Shown piece by piece: positions 9,163 through 17,711 of a stretch of DNA of 64,000 nucleotides; the first letter of the stretch is position 1; each line of letters begins with the position of its first letter. The DNA lies in assembly GCA_902493795.1 (NCBI GenBank), contig CABUQZ010000001.1:108535-172534 (forward strand), in the 5' to 3' direction. The stretch is from an uncultured Clostridium sp. (GTDB lineage: Bacteria > Bacillota_I > Bacilli_A > RF39 > UBA660). The translations under genes and the position numbers were made by a program. Below the pieces are notes generated by a model, which saw only the letters and a program-made list of their open reading frames with translations, was not told where the DNA came from and searched no databases.

Positions 9163-10218
9163 ATGATAGAAAGATTAAATATTATAAAAGAAAGATATGA
9201 AACTATTAATCAAGAACTTTTAAACCCTGAAGTTTTAAAAGATTTGAAGAAAACTAGAGAATTATCAAAAGAATCTAAAGACTTAGAAGAAACAGTAAAT
9301 GTTTATGAAGAGTACAAAAAAGTTCTTGAAGATATTGATACAGCTAAAGAAATGTCAAAAGATCCTGAAATGGGAGCATTTGCGCAAGAAGAACTAGAAG
9401 GTCTTGAAGCAAGAAAAGTAGAATTAGAAAACAGAATAGAAGTTTTACTTATTCCAAAAGACCCTAACGATGGTAAAAACGTTATTGTGGAAATTCGTGG
9501 GGCTGCTGGTGGAGATGAAGCCAATATCTTTGCAGGTGACCTTTACAGAATGTACCTAAAATACGCAGAAAAACAAGGATGGAAAGTAGAAGTAATAACA
9601 GAAGAATATTCTGAAGGTGGAGGATTTCCTCTTGTTAGCTTTATGATTAAAGGAAATAACGTATATTCTAAAATGAAGTATGAAAGTGGTGCTCATAGAG
9701 TTCAAAGAGTGCCAATTACAGAAACTCAAGGAAGAGTACACACATCAACTGCCACAGTATTAGTAATGCCAGAAGCAGAAGAATTTGATTTTGAACTTGA
9801 TATGAGCGAAGTAAGAATAGACATAACAAGATCTAGTGGAAGTGGAGGACAAGGAGTAAATACAACTGACTCTGCAGTTCGTGTAACACATATTCCAACA
9901 GGAACTATCGTTTATTGCCAAGTAGGTAGAAGTCAAATTCAAAATAAAGAAATGGCTCTTAATACTTTAAAAACAAGACTTTATAACATGAAACTTCAAG
10001 AAAAAGAAGAAGAAGAAGGAATAGAAAGAAGAAGCAAGATTGGAACTGGAGATAGATCTGAAAAGATAAGAACATATAACTATCCACAAAATAGAGTAAC
10101 AGACCATCGAATTGGATTTACTTTAATGCAACTTGATAGAGTAATGGAAGGAGATCTAGAACCAATCGTTGAGGCTCTTATAACAGAAGACCAAAGAAGA
10201 ATCTTATCAGGAGAATAA
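9163..10218 (+). CDS. prfA: Peptide chain release factor 1
   Basis: Reads UAA and UAG stop codons and triggers peptide release on the ribosome. The GGQ peptidyl-tRNA hydrolysis motif is at 228-230 (SSGSGGQGVN). The stop-codon-reading tripeptide is PIT (184-186), a conservative variant of the PxT motif of RF1. At 351 residues it is full length. It sits one base before prmC, whose product methylates the GGQ glutamine, so the pair forms an operon. Stop codons in this window are mostly TAA and TAG. Confidence 0.96.
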   Translation: MIERLNIIKERYETINQELLNPEVLKDLKKTRELSKESKDLEETVNVYEEYKKVLEDIDTAKEMSKDPEMGAFAQEELEGLEARKVELENRIEVLLIPKDPNDGKNVIVEIRGAAGGDEANIFAGDLYRMYLKYAEKQGWKVEVITEEYSEGGGFPLVSFMIKGNNVYSKMKYESGAHRVQRVPITETQGRVHTSTATVLVMPEAEEFDFELDMSEVRIDITRSSGSGGQGVNTTDSAVRVTHIPTGTIVYCQVGRSQIQNKEMALNTLKTRLYNMKLQEKEEEEGIERRSKIGTGDRSEKIRTYNYPQNRVTDHRIGFTLMQLDRVMEGDLEPIVEALITEDQRRILSGE

Positions 10219-10219
10219 T

Positions 10220-11047
10220 ATGACTATTGAAGAAGCAGTAATATATGGAAAAAAATATATATCCTCAATAGATACAAAAATGTTAATATCATGGGTAACA
10301 ACTTATGATGCTCTTGATATAATTAATCATTTAAATGAACATTTAACACAAAGTGAAGAAGAAATGTTTAAAAAACTAGTAGATGCAAGAAAAAATGATA
10401 AGCCAATACAATACATAACAAATAGTGCTAATTTTTATGGAATTGAATTATTTGTGAATGAAGACGTTTTAATTCCAAGATTTGAAACAGAAGAACTTGT
10501 AGAAAACACAATGAAAATATTAAAAAAGAACTTTGCTAATCCTAAAATACTCGATTTATGTTGTGGAAGTGGAGCAATTGGAATAGCACTTAAAACAAAA
10601 CTTGATTCATGTGATATTACAATGTCAGATATAAGCTCCAAAGCTTTAAACGTAGCAAAAGCAAATAGAGATAAATATAATTTGGACATAAATGCTATTG
10701 AAAGTGATCTTTTCGAAAATATTAATGAAAAATTTGATTGTATAATTAGTAATCCTCCATATATTAAAGAAGATGAAGAAATTGAAGACATTGTTAAAAA
10801 TAACGAGCCTCAACTAGCACTTTATGGTGGAAAAGATGGGTTAGATTATTATGATAGAATTTTAAAAGATGTAAAGAATCATTTAAACGATAAATTTTTA
10901 ATTGCCTTCGAAATAGGGGCTACTGAAAAAGATGATGTTATTGCATTAGCAAATAAGTATCTAACTGATATAAAAATAGTAGCTAAAAAAGATTTACAAG
11001 ATAGAGATAGAATGATATTTATAAGTAGTACTAATTTAATTGATTAG
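10220..11047 (+). CDS. prmC: Release factor glutamine methyltransferase
   Basis: SAM-dependent methyltransferase that N5-methylates the glutamine of the GGQ motif in release factors. The SAM-binding loop is LDLCCGSGAIGIAL (around residues 110-123; GxGxG reads CGSGAIG). The catalytic NPPY is in ISNPPYIKEDEE. The N-terminal helical release-factor-binding domain contains QYITNSANFYG and the family pattern IPRFETEELVE. At 275 residues it is normal length. It is coupled to prfA, and an intrinsic terminator overlaps its end. Confidence 0.95.
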   Translation: MTIEEAVIYGKKYISSIDTKMLISWVTTYDALDIINHLNEHLTQSEEEMFKKLVDARKNDKPIQYITNSANFYGIELFVNEDVLIPRFETEELVENTMKILKKNFANPKILDLCCGSGAIGIALKTKLDSCDITMSDISSKALNVAKANRDKYNLDINAIESDLFENINEKFDCIISNPPYIKEDEEIEDIVKNNEPQLALYGGKDGLDYYDRILKDVKNHLNDKFLIAFEIGATEKDDVIALANKYLTDIKIVAKKDLQDRDRMIFISSTNLID

Positions 11048-11057
11048 TACTTTTTTA
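11027..11057 (+). terminator. Terminator of the prfA-prmC operon
   Basis: A 9-bp stem (11027-11035 with 11043-11051) is followed by a T-run. The first arm lies in the last prmC codons. Confidence 0.75.
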
Positions 11058-11123
11058 TTAAATAAATTTTTTAATTTATGAATAGAAAAAGTAAAGAGTC
11101 ACCATTATATTATTGGTGATAAT

Positions 11124-11645
11124 TTGAAAAAAATAATTATAATTTTAGGGATAATAATGAGTATATATTTAATAGAAAATAATCAAGAAGAATTAGTACT
11201 TATTCCAAATGAAGCAATTAGAGTAAGAGTAATTGCCAATAGCAATAGCGATTATGATATAAATATTAAAGAACAATTAAAAGATAAATTGAAAGTAAAA
11301 TATGATTCTCTATTAAAAAATTCCACATCAATTGTGGAAACAAGAAAAATTTTAAATGAAAATATGAAAGAACTCACAACTTTTGTGGATAAAAGTTTAA
11401 ATAATTTAAACTATGATAAAGATTTCAACATAAACTATGGATTAAATTATTTTCCTGAAAAAAATTTTAAAGGAGTAAAATATCCATCTGGTTATTATGA
11501 ATCATTAGTGGTAACATTAGGAGATGGCAAAGGGGATAATTATTGGTGTGTTTTATATCCACCATTGTGTTTGATTGATGACTCTACAAAAACAGAATAT
11601 GAATATAGAAGTTATATAAAAGATATATTAAATAAGTATTTATAA
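11124..11645 (+). CDS. spoIIR: Stage II sporulation protein R
   Basis: Forespore-made secreted signal that activates SpoIIGA, so that pro-sigma-E is cleaved in the mother cell. A short N-terminal hydrophobic signal segment (residues 2-17) precedes the family core IRVRVIANSNSDYD, the FPEKNF segment, KYPSGYYESLVVTLGDG and the C-terminal signature YWCVLYPPLC. Length 173 suits the family. The start is TTG at 11124 with GGTGAT directly upstream. It follows prmC after a terminator, the Bacillus-like arrangement. A sigma-F promoter is expected but I could not define one. Confidence 0.9.
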   Translation: MKKIIIILGIIMSIYLIENNQEELVLIPNEAIRVRVIANSNSDYDINIKEQLKDKLKVKYDSLLKNSTSIVETRKILNENMKELTTFVDKSLNNLNYDKDFNINYGLNYFPEKNFKGVKYPSGYYESLVVTLGDGKGDNYWCVLYPPLCLIDDSTKTEYEYRSYIKDILNKYL

Positions 11646-11683
11646 ACATAGTATTAATATGGAGGTACTATGTTTATTTTTTT
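11644..11683 (+). promoter_or_regulatory. Hairpin enclosing the mntP RBS and start codon; also terminator-like
   Basis: A 10-bp perfect stem (11644-11653 with 11666-11675) holds the GGAGG ribosome-binding site in its 12-base loop and the mntP ATG (11670-11672) in its 3' arm. A run of seven Ts starts one base later. It could terminate spoIIR transcripts, restrict mntP translation, or both. Confidence 0.5.
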
Positions 11684-12212
11684 GACTGTTTTTTTAGTTG
11701 CATTAGGTCTTAGTATGGACACGTTTTCTTTATCACTTGGTTATGGAATGTTAAATATTGATAAGAAAACTATCTTAAAAATTAGTATATCAGTAGGAAT
11801 ATTTCACTTTTTTATGCCATTATTAGGTAATTTACTAGGTGAACTTATTTTAGGAATTATTAGAACAAATGAAGATTTAATAATAGGAATTATCTTTTTT
11901 ATATTATCAATTGAACTCATATATTCACTCTTTAAAAAAGAAGAGATATCCCCAATAAAAAATAATCTAGAAATACTTATTTTTTCCTTTCTTGTGAGTA
12001 TTGATAGTTTTTCAACAGGAATAGGACTTGATGCTTTACATCTTCCACATCTAGCAATATCAACTATATTTATGATTACAAGCTTTACTTTTACATTCAT
12101 TGGATTATCACTAGGTAGAAAACTACATAACAAGATTGGTAAAAAAGCAGAAATACTAGGAATATTAATTCTTTTGTTATTATCAATTTACTATATCCAC
12201 AAAAGCTGTTAA
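11670..12212 (+). CDS. MntP/YtaF-type manganese efflux pump family protein
   Basis: Six-helix membrane protein of the MntP (DUF204) family, which exports Mn2+. The duplicated three-helix unit is visible. The first repeat has LSMDTFSLSLGYG and the second SIDSFSTGIGLDA; the paired Asp-Ser/Asp-Thr-Phe motifs are the characteristic membrane acidic residues. Length 180 fits. Its place after spoIIR matches ywlD (mntP) in B. subtilis, though the sporulation-associated YtaF branch is also possible. Its start codon is buried in a hairpin. Confidence 0.82.
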   Translation: MFIFLTVFLVALGLSMDTFSLSLGYGMLNIDKKTILKISISVGIFHFFMPLLGNLLGELILGIIRTNEDLIIGIIFFILSIELIYSLFKKEEISPIKNNLEILIFSFLVSIDSFSTGIGLDALHLPHLAISTIFMITSFTFTFIGLSLGRKLHNKIGKKAEILGILILLLLSIYYIHKSC

Positions 12213-12236
12213 TAAAAAAATATTTGAAGTGTTCTA

Positions 12237-12264
12237 TTGACTGATTCTTGTAATATGCTAGAAT
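12237..12264 (+). promoter_or_regulatory. SigA-type promoter for murA
   Basis: TTGACT (12237-12242), a 16-base spacer and TAGAAT (12259-12264). About 90 bases of leader follow before the murA RBS. Confidence 0.5.
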
Positions 12265-12356
12265 TGAATTAGGAAATATAGTGATAATGGATATATTCAC
12301 TAACTTATTGTGACCAATTTTTTCAAAAAAAATAATATATTATAGGCGGTGATCTT

Positions 12357-13607
12357 ATGAAAGTAATCAAAATAGAAGGAAATCAAAAATTATCAGGTAC
12401 AATAAAAATAAGCGGTGCTAAGAATAGCTCTGTAGCACTTTTACCAGCATCAATACTAGCAGACTCTGATGTCACAATTTGTAATGTTCCAGAAATAACT
12501 GATACAGATGTATTATGTGATATTTTAAAATACTTAGGAGCAGATGTAAGAAGAGCATCTGAAAGCGTAGTAATTACTCCAAGTATTGAAAATAAAGTTA
12601 TCCCAGCAGAGTTTACAAAAAAGTTAAGAGCATCTTATTATTTTATGGGAGCTTTGTTAGGAAAAAAGAAACATGTAGAAATGTATCTACCAGGTGGATG
12701 CTCTATAGGAGCAAGACCAATTGATCTTCATCTTAAAGGATTTGAAGCATTAGGTGCAACAATAACAAATGAAGGTGAAAAGTATATTGTAGATGCTAAG
12801 GAATTAAAAGGAGCAAATATCTATCTTGATATAGCATCAGTTGGAGCAACAATTAATATTATGTTAGCAGCAGTTCTAGCAGATGGGTTAACTATAATAG
12901 ATAACGCTGCAAAAGAGCCTGAAATAGTAAATATAGCAACCTATTTAAACAATATGGGAGCTAAAATAACAGGAGCAGGAACATCAGAAATTAGAGTAAT
13001 GGGTGTTACTAAATTACATGGATGTTTTCATGAAGTAATTCCAGATAGAATTGAAACAGGTACATATTTAATTATAGGTGCTTTAGTAGGAGAAAATTTT
13101 AAAGTATACAACGTTATTCCAGAACATGTTGAAGCATTAACTTCTAAATTAATAGAAATGGGTGCAGATCTTGAAATAGGAAGCGACTATATCATAATAA
13201 ATAGTAAAAAAGAATATAAACCTGTTAACGTAACAACAAGAGTGTATCCAGGGTTCCCAACAGATTTGCAACAACCATTCTCAGTACTTCTTTCAAGATG
13301 TAATGGTAAGTCAACAGTAGAAGAAACAATTTGGGAAAACAGATTTATGCATTTACCAGAACTTGAAAAGATGGGAATGAATGTATCTAAAGAAGGAATT
13401 GAAGCTACATTTATTGGACCAAATGAACTAAAAGGATGTGAAGTAAAAGCAACTGACTTAAGAGCAGGAGCGGCAATGGTAGCAGCAGCCCTAGCAGCAC
13501 AGGGGGAAACAACAATAACTAACATTGAACATATTTTAAGAGGTTATGAAGGAATAGTAGAAAAACTAACAGATGTAGGTGCTAAAATCAAAATAGAAGA
13601 AATATAA
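12357..13607 (+). CDS. murA: UDP-N-acetylglucosamine 1-carboxyvinyltransferase
   Basis: First committed step of peptidoglycan precursor synthesis: transfer of enolpyruvate from PEP to UDP-GlcNAc. The PEP-binding Lys22-Asn23 pair is in SGAKNSS. The catalytic Cys115 is in the loop GGCSIGARP (113-121); a Cys here means fosfomycin sensitivity is expected. At 416 residues it is full length. It has its own promoter and is followed after 19 bases by the SGNH hydrolase gene. The B. subtilis counterpart by position is murAB or murAA; only one is seen here. Confidence 0.97.
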   Translation: MKVIKIEGNQKLSGTIKISGAKNSSVALLPASILADSDVTICNVPEITDTDVLCDILKYLGADVRRASESVVITPSIENKVIPAEFTKKLRASYYFMGALLGKKKHVEMYLPGGCSIGARPIDLHLKGFEALGATITNEGEKYIVDAKELKGANIYLDIASVGATINIMLAAVLADGLTIIDNAAKEPEIVNIATYLNNMGAKITGAGTSEIRVMGVTKLHGCFHEVIPDRIETGTYLIIGALVGENFKVYNVIPEHVEALTSKLIEMGADLEIGSDYIIINSKKEYKPVNVTTRVYPGFPTDLQQPFSVLLSRCNGKSTVEETIWENRFMHLPELEKMGMNVSKEGIEATFIGPNELKGCEVKATDLRAGAAMVAAALAAQGETTITNIEHILRGYEGIVEKLTDVGAKIKIEEI

Positions 13608-13626
13608 TTGTAATGCAAGGTGATTT

Positions 13627-14379
13627 ATGAAAAAACACATAAAGTTAATAGTATTTTTACTTGCTTTATTGCTTGTATTTATAACTTATAATTCATTTTC
13701 AAAAGAAAGCAAGAAAATTAACTACATAGCACTAGGAGATTCAATTGCAGAAGGAATGAATTCTTATTCTATAGTAGATTATGGTTACACTGACTACATT
13801 AAAGATTATTTAAAAGATAAAGACTTATTGTCATTTTACACTAAAAAGTATGCTGTATCAGGTTATAAAATAAGAGATTTAGTAAATGATATCGAAGATA
13901 ATAAAGTAGTAGAACAAGATGATAAGAAAATCTACTTAAAAGAAGCCTTAAGAGAATCTGATTTGGTAACACTAACAATTGGAGCTAATGATTTTCTAGA
14001 AATGTTATCACTTGATAACATAGATGAAACAATATCAAATGCTAAAAATACTAAAAAAGAAATAGATAAAATTTTAGAAAAGGAAAAAGATACAATTATA
14101 CTAATAAAAAAATTTGCCAAAAGACAAATAATAGTAACTGGATATTTTAATCCTTTTCCAAGATTAGCAAAATATAAAAAAAATATAGATGAATTGGTAA
14201 AATACTATAACAATAATTTAAATGAACTATGTGATGAATTAGAAGTAGACTTTGTAGATATTTTTGAAATATTAGATAGTAATGAGAAGGCTTTTCCTAA
14301 TCCTTTAAATATTCATCCTAATAAATATGGTTATGAATTGATTTATAAAGAAGTTGCAAAAAAAATAAAATTGCCATAA
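13627..14379 (+). CDS. Membrane-anchored SGNH/GDSL hydrolase
   Basis: Predicted extracytoplasmic esterase or lipase-like hydrolase with an N-terminal signal anchor (residues 7-24). SGNH block I is ALGDSIAEG (Ser nucleophile near residue 39), the block with Gly is in the YAVSGYK region, block III is TIGANDF, and block V is IHPNKYGY with catalytic His. All four catalytic positions can be seen. The natural substrate is unknown; removal of O-acetyl or lipid groups from envelope polymers is common in this family. It is probably co-transcribed with murA. Confidence 0.83.
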   Translation: MKKHIKLIVFLLALLLVFITYNSFSKESKKINYIALGDSIAEGMNSYSIVDYGYTDYIKDYLKDKDLLSFYTKKYAVSGYKIRDLVNDIEDNKVVEQDDKKIYLKEALRESDLVTLTIGANDFLEMLSLDNIDETISNAKNTKKEIDKILEKEKDTIILIKKFAKRQIIVTGYFNPFPRLAKYKKNIDELVKYYNNNLNELCDELEVDFVDIFEILDSNEKAFPNPLNIHPNKYGYELIYKEVAKKIKLP

Positions 14380-14405
14380 GAATCTATCTATGAGAAAAGA
14401 TTTGT

Positions 14406-14434
14406 TTGACAAATTTAAATATTCATTGTATATT
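14406..14434 (+). promoter_or_regulatory. SigA-type promoter before the 41-aa peptide gene and rpmE
   Basis: TTGACA (14406-14411), a 17-base spacer and TATATT (14429-14434), close to consensus and 24 bases before the small gene. Confidence 0.65.
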
Positions 14435-14457
14435 ATCAATGTTCGAGGAGTGATTAG

Positions 14458-14583
14458 ATGCGTAGAAAAGGGTTGTTGATAGCAGGAATTTTGGCACTAT
14501 TATTTGTACCAGGTACTATACCAGCAGCACTAGCAGTTAAATCATCTAAGTTAAAAAGAAAATATTCACTCCAAAATAAATAG
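14458..14583 (+). CDS. Small hydrophobic peptide, 41 residues
   Basis: Small gene with a good ribosome-binding site (CGAGGAG) and ATG, reading MRRKGLLIAGILALLFVPGT and ending at TAG (14581-14583). Basic residues precede one hydrophobic segment (about residues 5-26), and a basic tail follows (KSSKLKRKYS). It could be a single-pass membrane peptide or a secretion signal-like peptide; an Ala-Leu-Ala near residues 24-26 would suit a signal peptidase site. It sits directly behind a near-consensus promoter and ahead of rpmE. I do not recognise a family. Confidence 0.6.
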   Translation: MRRKGLLIAGILALLFVPGTIPAALAVKSSKLKRKYSLQNK

Positions 14584-14640
14584 AAGGTCAAATCCTGTCA
14601 ATTATCTATGATTTAGTTCATGGCGAAAGGAGAAATTTAA

Positions 14641-14844
14641 ATGAAAAAGGGAATACATCCAGATTACAAAACTTGTAAAGTAATATGTGCTTGTGGAGAA
14701 ACTTTTGAAGTTGAATCAACAAAAGATGAAATCCGTGTAGAAGTATGTTCTAAATGTCATCCATTCTATACAGATCAACAATCTAAAAAATCACATGCTG
14801 GTAGAGTTGAGAAGTTTAATAAAAAATACGGATTTACAAAATAA
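14641..14844 (+). CDS. rpmE: 50S ribosomal protein L31 (zinc-binding type)
   Basis: Ribosomal protein L31, 67 residues. It carries the zinc-binding cysteines of the C+ type (CKVICAC and CSKCH), so it is the zinc-replete form rather than the zinc-free RpmE2/YtiA form. It starts MKKGIHPDY, as expected. A palindromic terminator follows directly. Confidence 0.95.
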   Translation: MKKGIHPDYKTCKVICACGETFEVESTKDEIRVEVCSKCHPFYTDQQSKKSHAGRVEKFNKKYGFTK

Positions 14845-14853
14845 TTGTTTAAG

Positions 14854-14876
14854 AATACCTTTAAAGGTATTTTTTC
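14854..14876 (+). terminator. Terminator after rpmE
   Basis: AATACC/GGTATT stem with a TTTAAA loop (14854-14871) followed by TTTTC. Confidence 0.7.
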
Positions 14877-14914
14877 TTTTGAAAAAAAGTTATAATAATA
14901 TTGAGGTGATTTAA

Positions 14915-15358
14915 TTGAAAATTTATATAGCAACAGATCACAGAGGTTTAGAAGCTGAAAACAAAATAATTGACTATTTAAAAAGTAATGGTATAGAGAT
15001 AGAAAAAAGTGTAATACCACATAACGATACAGATGATTACGTTGATTTTGCAGAAGATATTTCAAAAAAAGTAGCAAATGATAAAGATTCCTTTGGAATA
15101 CTAATTTGCGGAACAGGAATAGGAATGAGTATTGCAGCAAATAAAATAAAAGGAATAAGGGCATCTCGTTGTGTATCTAAAGATGATGCATACCTAACAA
15201 GAAACGATAACAATGCGAATGTTTTATGTATCAGCTACAAACTAGATTTAGAAACGATTTATGAAATAGTAAAAACATTTATAGAAACCCCTTTTTCTAC
15301 TGAAGAAAGACATATTAGAAGAGTAAACAAAATTATAAAATTGGAAAATGGTGATTAG
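14915..15358 (+). CDS. rpiB: Ribose-5-phosphate isomerase B family protein
   Basis: RpiB/LacAB-type sugar-phosphate isomerase that interconverts ribose-5-phosphate and ribulose-5-phosphate. It starts MKIYIATDHRGLE, with the phosphate-binding Asp-His. The anion-hole loop CGTGIGMSIAANK contains the catalytic Cys typical of RpiB. Length 147 is normal. The start is TTG at 14915 behind GAGGTGAT. It holds the place of ywlF in Bacilli. Its last codons contain the ribosome-binding site of the next gene. Confidence 0.9.
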   Translation: MKIYIATDHRGLEAENKIIDYLKSNGIEIEKSVIPHNDTDDYVDFAEDISKKVANDKDSFGILICGTGIGMSIAANKIKGIRASRCVSKDDAYLTRNDNNANVLCISYKLDLETIYEIVKTFIETPFSTEERHIRRVNKIIKLENGD

Positions 15359-15359
15359 A

Positions 15360-15551
15360 ATGCATGTTAAGTTTATTCTTTACATTATAGTAGGTTTTTT
15401 TGTAATATGGTCAATGGACTCAATAAATATAAATCAGATATTTAAAAAAAATAAAGTACAGCAAGCAAGACTATTTTATTTCTTCTTAACAATATCTTTC
15501 ATTTATTTAGTAACAAATTTTTTCTATGATTTTTATATTTCTTTAATTTAA
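15360..15551 (+). CDS. DUF1146 (YwzB-like) small membrane protein
   Basis: A 63-residue protein with two membrane helices (about residues 3-20 and 41-58). The linker FKKNKVQQARLFYFFLTI and the ending LVTNFFYDF follow the DUF1146/YwzB pattern (KKNK..QA.LL...ltI..lV.NFF.Dy). In B. subtilis ywzB lies near murAA and spoIIQ, matching the context here. The ATG at 15360 is preferred because GGTGAT, inside the end of rpiB, is correctly spaced. Function unknown. Confidence 0.75.
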   Translation: MHVKFILYIIVGFFVIWSMDSININQIFKKNKVQQARLFYFFLTISFIYLVTNFFYDFYISLI

Positions 15552-15602
15552 ATGTATAATATTTTCCCTCTTGATAAAAATATATTTAGAGGTGAAAGAA
15601 TA

Positions 15603-16232
15603 ATGAAAAAGAAATTAGTTTTAAAACCATTTGTACTACCAACTATTTATGGACTCCTAATAATTTCTATTATAGTTTTAACAGCAGGTACAATATTAAA
15701 AGGGAAACCAGAAAAAGGAAATGAAATTGACTTAGTAACTGATAAAACACTGGAAGATGTAATTCCTGTTATGGATCAAGATGAAGTATATGTTCTAAAT
15801 CCTTATGTTGGAGATAACATCAAAGAAAAAGTTGGATACTACGATTATAAAGGAGAAAAAACTTCTCAAGAAAAATCAATCATCCAATATGGAGCTACAT
15901 ACTTACAAAATAGTGGAATCTCTTACTCATCTGACAAACAATTTGATGTAGTGTCAATTATGGATGGTACAGTAACTAAAGTGTACCAAAATGACATTTT
16001 AGGAAACATAATAGAGGTAACTCATGAAAATAATTTAATAAGTGTTTATCAAATGGTTGGGGAAATCAAGGTAAAAGAAAAAGATGTTGTCCAAGCTGGA
16101 ACAGTAATTGCTAAATCTGGAACATCAAAAATTTTCCCTGAAGACAATAACTTACATTTCGAAATAATCCAAAATGGAAATGTAAAAGACCCTAAAACAA
16201 TAATTGGAAAAAATACTAAAGATTTAAAATAA
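15603..16232 (+). CDS. spoIIQ: Stage II sporulation protein Q (degenerate LytM/M23 domain)
   Basis: Forespore membrane protein that joins SpoIIIAH to form the channel between forespore and mother cell. One membrane helix (about residues 15-33) is followed by a LytM-like domain (FDVVSIMDGTVTKVYQ, then LGNIIEVTH and NNLHFEIIQNG). Two peptidase ligands are missing: the position normally HS.GVD reads YSSDKQFD, and the HLH motif has become NLHFE. It is therefore probably not an active peptidase, like many SpoIIQ proteins. The ATG at 15603 is chosen behind AGAGGTGA. It sits upstream of spoIIID, as in Bacilli. Confidence 0.85.
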   Translation: MKKKLVLKPFVLPTIYGLLIISIIVLTAGTILKGKPEKGNEIDLVTDKTLEDVIPVMDQDEVYVLNPYVGDNIKEKVGYYDYKGEKTSQEKSIIQYGATYLQNSGISYSSDKQFDVVSIMDGTVTKVYQNDILGNIIEVTHENNLISVYQMVGEIKVKEKDVVQAGTVIAKSGTSKIFPEDNNLHFEIIQNGNVKDPKTIIGKNTKDLK

Positions 16233-16248
16233 TCCTTAGTATTTTTTT
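16208..16248 (+). terminator. Terminator overlapping the end of spoIIQ
   Basis: Long A-rich/T-rich stem (about 16209-16224 with 16231-16246, one mismatch) with the spoIIQ stop codon at the loop and a T-run at the end. Confidence 0.6.
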
Positions 16249-16303
16249 GGTTTTTATTCATATTTTAAAAAATTAAAAATAGTATTTACTAAGGAAAGAT
16301 AAT

Positions 16304-16567
16304 ATGAATAAAGATATAATAAAAAGAGTAATTGATGAAAGTGATTTCATAATTAATAATAAAAAAACAATAAGGCAAACTGCACATGAATTTAATGTTA
16401 GTAAAAGTACAGTTCATAAAGATATGCAAGAGAAATTAAAAGAACTTGATTTAACTAAATATGAAAGTATTGCCAAGATATTTCAAGAGCATATAGAAAC
16501 AAGACACATTAATGGTGGTAATGCTACAAAAGAAAAATATTTAAAGAAAAGGCTAATTAAAAGATAA
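16304..16567 (+). CDS. spoIIID: Sporulation transcriptional regulator SpoIIID
   Basis: Small helix-turn-helix DNA-binding protein that activates and represses sigma-E regulon genes in the mother cell. The conserved HTH reads FNVSKSTVHKDM (near residues 30-41), preceded by KKTIRQTAHE. The second signature is RHINGGNATKEKYLK near the C-terminus. Length 87 is right. It lies downstream of spoIIQ after a terminator, the order seen in Bacilli. Confidence 0.93.
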   Translation: MNKDIIKRVIDESDFIINNKKTIRQTAHEFNVSKSTVHKDMQEKLKELDLTKYESIAKIFQEHIETRHINGGNATKEKYLKKRLIKR

Positions 16568-16619
16568 TTAATAGCTTTTTTATTTGTTTTTATGTATAAT
16601 AATTTCTGTGGTGATGTAG

Positions 16620-17711
16620 ATGTTTAATGATTACTTAGATCAAATATTCCTACTTGTCCTTACAACATTTGTTTTCACAGCACTTATTATGCCATTTACA
16701 ATCAAGATAGCTAACCATATAGGTGCTATTGATGTACCTAAAGATGATAGACGTGTTCATAGTAAACCAATACCTAAACTAGGTGGACTAGGAATATTTA
16801 TAGGCTTTCTTTTTGGGTATATGTTATTTGGAATACAAAGTGTTAAAATGAACTCAATATTAATAAGCAGTTTTGTTATTATCTTATATGGAATAATAGA
16901 TGATATAAAAACTCTTGATGCCAAATACGAGCTTTTAGGACAAATAGTTGCAGCAAGTATAGTGGTATTTTATGGACAAATTCTTTTAACAGAAATAACG
17001 ATATTTAATAATACAATCGATTTTGGAATATTTTCATATCCAATAACAATGTTTTTTATTTTAGGATGTACTAATGTAATAAGATTGATAGATGGAATAG
17101 ATGGATTGAGTTCTGGAATATCCTCAATATTTTATTTAACAATTGGAATTATTGCCTTCTTTCAAGGAAGGGTAGAAACTCTTGAAATAACATTATCATT
17201 TATTATGTTGGGGGCAACAGCAGGTTTTTTAGTTCACAATTTTTATCCCGCTTCATTATTTGCAGGAGAAGCTGGTTCAGCTTTTATGGGATTTACTATA
17301 GCAATAATTTCCCTTCTTGGATATAAAGGGACATTATTAACATCTTTTATAGTACCTTTATTAATCCTTGCAGTACCTATTTTAGATACATTATTTGCAA
17401 TAATAAGAAGAAAACTTAAAGGACAACCAATATTCAAAGCAGATAAAGAACACTTACACCATCAGTTTTTAAAAATGAATTTTTCACAAAGAAGAACAGT
17501 ACTAACAATTTATGCAATTGACATATTATTTTCTATAACATCAATTTTATATGTATTAAATGATCCATATCCAATAATGGTTTTATATATAATATTACTT
17601 GTATTAGTGATATGGTTTGTATTGCACACTAGCATAATATCAGAAAAAATGGAAAACAAAGTTAAGCAGTTTGAAGAAAATCATAAAATAATAAAAAGGG
17701 GAAAAGAATGA
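16620..17711 (+). CDS. tagO: Undecaprenyl-phosphate GlcNAc-1-phosphate transferase (TagO/WecA type)
   Basis: Polytopic membrane enzyme that transfers GlcNAc-1-P to undecaprenyl phosphate, starting wall teichoic acid or other surface glycan synthesis. Conserved cytoplasmic motifs are VPKDDRRVHSKPIPKLGG (39-56), GIIDDIKTLDAKYE (91-104), NVIRLIDGIDGLSSG (152-166) and the histidine loop EHLHHQF near residue 277. The Lys/His pattern separates it from MraY. At 363 residues it is like B. subtilis TagO, which also lies between spoIIID and secA. A LytTR regulator gene overlaps its last four bases. Confidence 0.9.
   Translation: MFNDYLDQIFLLVLTTFVFTALIMPFTIKIANHIGAIDVPKDDRRVHSKPIPKLGGLGIFIGFLFGYMLFGIQSVKMNSILISSFVIILYGIIDDIKTLDAKYELLGQIVAASIVVFYGQILLTEITIFNNTIDFGIFSYPITMFFILGCTNVIRLIDGIDGLSSGISSIFYLTIGIIAFFQGRVETLEITLSFIMLGATAGFLVHNFYPASLFAGEAGSAFMGFTIAIISLLGYKGTLLTSFIVPLLILAVPILDTLFAIIRRKLKGQPIFKADKEHLHHQFLKMNFSQRRTVLTIYAIDILFSITSILYVLNDPYPIMVLYIILLVLVIWFVLHTSIISEKMENKVKQFEENHKIIKRGKE

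Noticed and set aside
12213..12356. Riboswitch upstream of murA
   Set aside because: Only a promoter and a weak inverted repeat are visible; no known riboswitch motif.
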